DNA from: Brugia malayi
Lineage: Eukaryota > Nematoda > Chromadorea > Rhabditida > Onchocercidae
Length of the DNA: 64,000 bases
Assembly: GCF_000002995.4 (NCBI RefSeq)
Contig: NW_025062285.1
Location: 372,001-436,000 of the forward strand
Direction: 5' to 3'
Shown: positions 58,983 to 64,000 of the stretch, one piece after another
Layout of the letters: every line of letters begins with the position of its first letter
How positions within the stretch are numbered: position 1 is the first letter of the stretch
Made by a program: the position numbers and the translations under genes
The notes under the pieces: model-generated
Seen by the model: only the letters and a program-made list of their open reading frames with translations
Database searches by the model: none
What the model was told of the DNA's origin: nothing

Positions 58983-61900
58983 CTGAAAATATTCAGTACT
59001 TTTTTACATTTTATTATAATGAAATTATTTCATTCTGCTTTTTATAAAATACTGACTGCCTTGGAGTTGTGAGAGAAAAAAGATTTAACTATTTCTGTAA
59101 TGCATCAATACTTTCATCATTTGATCGCATTTTAGCATCTAAATTATTCACATGCATGCCGCTATGCATGCTTCTGTGCATGCATGCATCAAATATGTTC
59201 TGTTTCCGTTGTATCTAATCAGTAATGTACAACATAGAGTTTCATATGGTATACTTTCATTCCTTTAACAACTACCGCCGAGTAACTTTGCTAGGTAATT
59301 TGTTAATCATATGGTAATACTTCCCACAAATTACTTTCCTGACTTTGAAATTAAGATTGTACGAAAGCTATGAAAAATGAAGGTGTTCTATCATCAAATA
59401 TTTATCGACATTACACATATTACGTGAGTTCTTACGCTGCTTACATATGTGTCTTCACGCATGAACGTACGCATCAATTTTACGTGATGTTGTACACGCT
59501 CTGCACAGATAAGTAATGCAAGTCAAAATGTTTGATAATTATCATTCATGAAATGTTCTGGCACTTATGCAGTGCTGATGGAATGAAGTATACAAGGATG
59601 AACGAATATGAGAGCTACACGTGTGACTCACTCAGGACACGTTTCGACACGCTTCTGACGTACTTCTGTTGGTGTAAAGAGTGGAACGTCTGAATGTGAT
59701 AGTTGTAATGTTTCCGAAGGAGTGTATGAAATGATGAAGTCTTCAAACTTTCCAGAAGAAAACAATTTTTATAAGTTAATGAAGTGACCACGTGACTCCG
59801 GGAAAAAGAAATGAGAGAAGTTGGAAAGTATGCGAATGTAAAAGGCAATTAAATCAGACGAGAAAATGATGAATTTAAAAAAAAAAAAAAAATCGTTGGA
59901 AATAATTTGGTCAAAAGGAAAGTGAAAATTTATTTGAAATATTCCGCGGCATTTCACAAAAGTGCAATGTTGTTGACAGATATGAAATGAGCTGCATTAG
60001 CATCTCAAAATGAAATACCACTGATGAAATTCAGTATGAAAATTATTCTGAAACACTGATTGACACAGGTTGGAAAATTAATTTCACTTTTTTTTTTCGA
60101 TTTAGGAAATATGAGCTATTTTTTACAAGTAATTACAATCTGATCTCTGATAATTCTTTTCTTTTCGTTCTCGTATTTTGAAAACTGTGATCAACTGTCC
60201 AAATGTCTCCTCTCTCATTCCTATCACCATCAATAAATAGGCATAATTGGAAAATAGTTGATCATAAAAAAACTTTATAGGAAAAATTGTGGTAAAGTAG
60301 TAGCAGTTGTTGGGCAATTTCGTTCTTTAATCCCATTTCGTGTTCAGAGTACTGTGACCCATTCATCCTTTTTTCCATCACTTCACGGGTGACACTGGTG
60401 ACATCGGTGACGTGTTAAAACAAGGGGAAATTTCCTTCCAGTTAATATAACATAGTCATGCACTTAAGGACTAAGAACCGACAACCTTTTTGCTTTCATA
60501 TTACTGAAGAAAGTAATGAAGTTCTGGGTGACATTGACCATCAGAAATAGAGTTGACAGTTCAACGTCAACTGTCAACTATCAGACAGGTTTTTATGGGA
60601 TGCATCAACGGTAGTTTTATTTATAGCATTTGTCTTCTCGTAATTTTAGCGATGGTCAAAAAGAAAAAGTTGCGATAGAGTTAATTATTTACCTGTTCCT
60701 AACATTTAATGAGTGACCTTTCCGACACCTAATATAATTCAGTGATAGCAATCTTAAGATATCAGACGAGTATACGTTATCGTGTCCAAACATCTATAAA
60801 TTTTTATGTGCTCTGCGCGATCGAAGAATTTTAAAGTTTCTCGCTTTTCGCTTAATTATTTTCTTATTTGTTCATTGCATGATGGTATATCTTATTTGCC
60901 CACTTCCTTATTTGTACATCAATTGCTTATTTGCCCACTTCGTTATTTGTACATTAATTGCTTATTTGCTTTCTGTCTGACTCACTTTCTTTAATCTTTA
61001 ATCTGTTAATTTGTTGCTCAAACATAACAGTTTATTTCGTGAAAATAAATGAAAGCTTGCCAATTTTTGAAATTTGCAGTAGGACGGAGCAAGGAGCAAA
61101 GTTAGATGGCAAACAAAGTCGCTCGATCATTGCCATTATCATTTCTCTCTCTTGGCCCAATGAAGGAATGATCCCTCGAGAGAGCACTGAGAGAATTTAT
61201 CTCTTTCCTGGTTTTTCGCTTGGCCACAAAAGCAGATCCTAGGCTCGCTGGTTCAGCAATTATCTGTTTTCCGATAGCTGTCGAATTGCCAAGCAGTAAA
61301 GAGCCTTGCGAAGTTAGCTTTTATCCGAGATATTTGAATGATGTTGGGAGACAAATTAGCGAGAATTATGATGCTAAGTCTGCAGTGCATTTATAGCTAG
61401 CATCTACTGACGAAAGTTGAAAGGTCAAAGTTACAAGCATCAATAAAATGTTAAAGGAATGTGACTTCACCGTTTTTCAGCTTGATTGACATATGCGACA
61501 ATCTTGCAATTATTTTCTACTAAATAGGATGGGCCGAAAAATCCCGAGAGACAAATACTAGATTTTGAAGATGTGAAGTTTCCTTTTAGGACTTTTTAAA
61601 CATTCTTTTAGCTTTGTTAAAATTTAGTTTGCAATAGAATTGAAATATTTTTACGATAAGAATACATTTTTAGATATTACAGACCTTAGAACGATCATAT
61701 AAAAGCTAAATAAATCAATAGAAAACAGAAAGGAACATTTCATCGCTTGGAAGCATTTTTTCGCCCGAATAAATTAACATAATAAAATCCGTATACTTTT
61801 AATATGATTCGTCGGACGGTCAATGACTGCAAATTTCTTTCCGTTTCGTTTCCTCTCTAATAAAATGGCTAAAAGCTTATATCGAACATATGCCATAATT

Positions 61901-64000
61901 AAATGAAGGATGAAATATTAGCATAATTTGTATTTAGATAATGACAATACTTAATGATTGCTTCTTTCAGTTCCTTAAAATTTTTGCGACCAATGAAAAT
62001 TTTTTTTAAAAAATTTTTTAATTTTTTTATAATTTCTTTAAAATAACTATGTGCATTCACTTCAGATTTATTAATTACTTTTCCATCAGAAATGTAATAA
62101 AAGACTAACACTAATAAATTATAGCAAATTTCCAAAAAAAAAACTGAATCGCATCCTTCCACTATCTTTCATTGTCCACTACCTCCCATAAAGGAAGGAC
62201 AATGTCCGAAAATGCTTCCCTGCGGTCATTATTAGTGTATATACAATCCCTAACAAAAGTGTTCCGTGTTTGAGTGACCACAGGTCACACTCTCTCATCA
62301 ATGGTAAACATACATTTGGATTGCTTCAAGACAATACATACATACATAGATACACACACACACACACACACACATACATATACATACATACATACACACA
62401 TACACATACATACATACAGCAATTGTTGCTAATATAAAAAATTGATTTTAATGCTAAATGAAATTTGAGATTTTGAACAAAAAAAAAATTAGAAATTAAA
62501 ATAGTCTATTTCACATTAAAGAAATCGAAATTGCCGCACGATATGATCGATCAGTGCTGCTTAGCTAACATTTATTTCATAAAAAGCAAATATCTACGCC
62601 CTATAAAGTTTACTTTGACATATTTCGGGAACTGAAATCGGAATTTCGAAAATTTTCAAACAGTTTCCGAAATGCTTAATCCAGTACTGTCGAAGAAAGC
62701 CTTTTTCTAATACAAAATTAAAAACTGAAAATATTGAGCAGTGAACTCATTTTAATAAAACTACGATAGATTTAATTTTCATTTTAGAGTTCCTACGTCA
62801 AATCAATGAAAGAAATTACTTTCAAAAAAAAAAAAAAAAAAATGAATTATATTTTCACATGTGTTCTCCATTTGCTTTTTTGTATTTTGTAAATCACAAC
62901 AGAAAAGAAAAAACACTCCAATTACTCTTTTTTTTAAACCCATAAAACTTATGGTTGGGAATTCGGAAATTCTCACTACATAAATTCAGTTTTCCCATAT
63001 TTTCTCTGAGCAACCAGAATTCACCGTAAATGAATTTCAGGTCAGTCAACAAATATTTCCTGAAATATGTAGGTAAAAAGAATCAGTAATATCCAATTAA
63101 TCCAAAGCAAGCTATTATCTTTTGACTATTATGCAAAAAAGAATCGAACTTTGCTTATAAAATATTCAATTCTTTCATTGAAATCATACAAAAACCTTTT
63201 TCTTTTAATTCTGCTAAAACTTCAGAAAGCCATTTCAAACAGTAAAATTAATAATTGCATGCAGCACACATGCAAGCATATCTGGATGGATTGATGTAAA
63301 ATGACCGAATTAAGAATGAAAGGATAGATAGAATCGTTTTGGTTGATAAACAAATGCGCCCGTCGAAATGTGAGCAGCAACTTTTGTCACTAATTGGTGA
63401 TTTAAATGGAATAATCCTTTTAAAGAAAACTAAAAATTCATTCGACGATTCTTCTAATTTTGTAGGAATAATTGATTTGATTCCTGGATTTGATTTCTAA
63501 GACAAATTTGGAACTTTTTCTCAGCAAAATTTTTTGCGCCCATCTTTGAGGTCAATGAACTTCAATTCGTTTCAGTCGTAGTTTGAGCAACGGAAATGAA
63601 TAAAGCGGTTGAAATTAGGGAAAGAAAAGAAAGTTGACATGACGGAATAGATAAGAAGACGTAATGTATGTGGCAATTAAATGATAATCATTAACCAATG
63701 AATTGAATTAATTCATCTAATGGATCGATCGATCGGTCAATCGATAGATTAGCACAAAATCTGTTCCTTTCATGAAAATCTTTCTCGATGATTTATTATT
63801 GGCATCTGAATAACAAATTAAATTATCATTATAAATATTGATTTGAAGGAGTTAAAGTTGTGTTCAAATGATCAAAGAAGCATATGCTGTTTTATAGATT
63901 TGTCGAGAGTTTAATATTTAAAACGATCTTCTCACTCATACACATTTCTAATGATTGATCCATCTGTGTTGCTTCAAATCCATGAGATGAAACTAACATG
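58983..64000. other. Region upstream of the first recovered semaphorin exon
   Basis: About 5 kb with the microsatellite at 62338-62418, poly(A) runs and a GC-richer patch at 61080-61330. The missing signal-peptide exon and promoter of the semaphorin gene may lie here or beyond the window. No exon with the required phase-1 donor was found, and nothing else can be supported on either strand. Confidence 0.5.
62338..62418. repeat. CA/CATA microsatellite
   Basis: About 80 bases of alternating CATA and CA dinucleotide repeats, including a run of about ten CA units. Confidence 0.95.

Noticed and set aside
61899..62162. Minus-strand frame beginning MEGCDSVFFLEICYNLLVLV as first exon of the semaphorin
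   Set aside because: It looks like a signal peptide, but its only good donor (GGAAAA|GTAATT) leaves phase 0, whereas the next exon at 58982 needs a one-base remainder. It is also very AT-rich with poly(T) codons.
1..64000. Search for CRISPR arrays, operons with ribosome binding sites, insertion sequences or phage genes
   Set aside because: The window has eukaryotic spliced genes. The tandem repeats lack unique spacers of constant length, and no transposase, reverse transcriptase or long terminal repeat was seen.

Overview
The window looks like nuclear DNA of a nematode, probably a spirurid or filarial-type species. It is strongly AT-rich. Introns end in TTTCAG-like acceptors, and genes are broken into many short exons separated by introns of 50 bases to about 7 kb. 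All three recognisable protein genes have their closest matches in nematode neuronal and signalling families. From memory, the C. elegans counterparts (madd-4, dkf-1, smp-1/smp-2) all lie on chromosome I, which would fit conserved linkage. The species assignment is inference. Exon boundaries below were read by hand; every listed exon keeps its reading frame and phase with its neighbours.

Positions 1-26075, minus strand: 27 exons of a punctin/MADD-4-type ADAMTS-like secreted protein (eleven thrombospondin type 1 repeats, an ADAMTS cysteine-rich module, one Ig domain). It runs off the left edge before its expected C-terminal domain. A separate exon at 10848-10918, inside the largest intron, encodes a signal peptide. 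Its donor phase fits the next downstream exon, which suggests a second, short secreted isoform from an internal promoter, as known for C. elegans madd-4. The first exon of the long isoform was not found with confidence.

Positions 26076-40154: mostly non-coding DNA with several minisatellites, one elongator tRNA-Met(CAT) gene at 37199-37272, and weak cysteine-rich coding candidates on the plus strand at 37.9-38.1 and 39.5-39.8 kb.

Positions 40155-45443, plus strand: a complete 16-exon protein kinase D gene (759 codons; two C1 domains, PH domain, kinase domain), most like DKF-1 because the activation loop has one phosphorylatable threonine instead of two serines.

Positions 48504-58982, minus strand: 13 exons of a transmembrane class 1 semaphorin (sema domain, PSI, membrane segment, cytoplasmic tail). 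Its signal-peptide exon must lie in 58983-64000 or beyond. The kinase and semaphorin genes converge on a 3 kb spacer.

The most striking non-coding feature is the number of minisatellites (unit 19-53 bp) in introns and spacers. Some units carry perfect 5' splice-site sequences in the gene's sense direction, one array abuts a splice acceptor, and two carry E-box (CACGTG) motifs.
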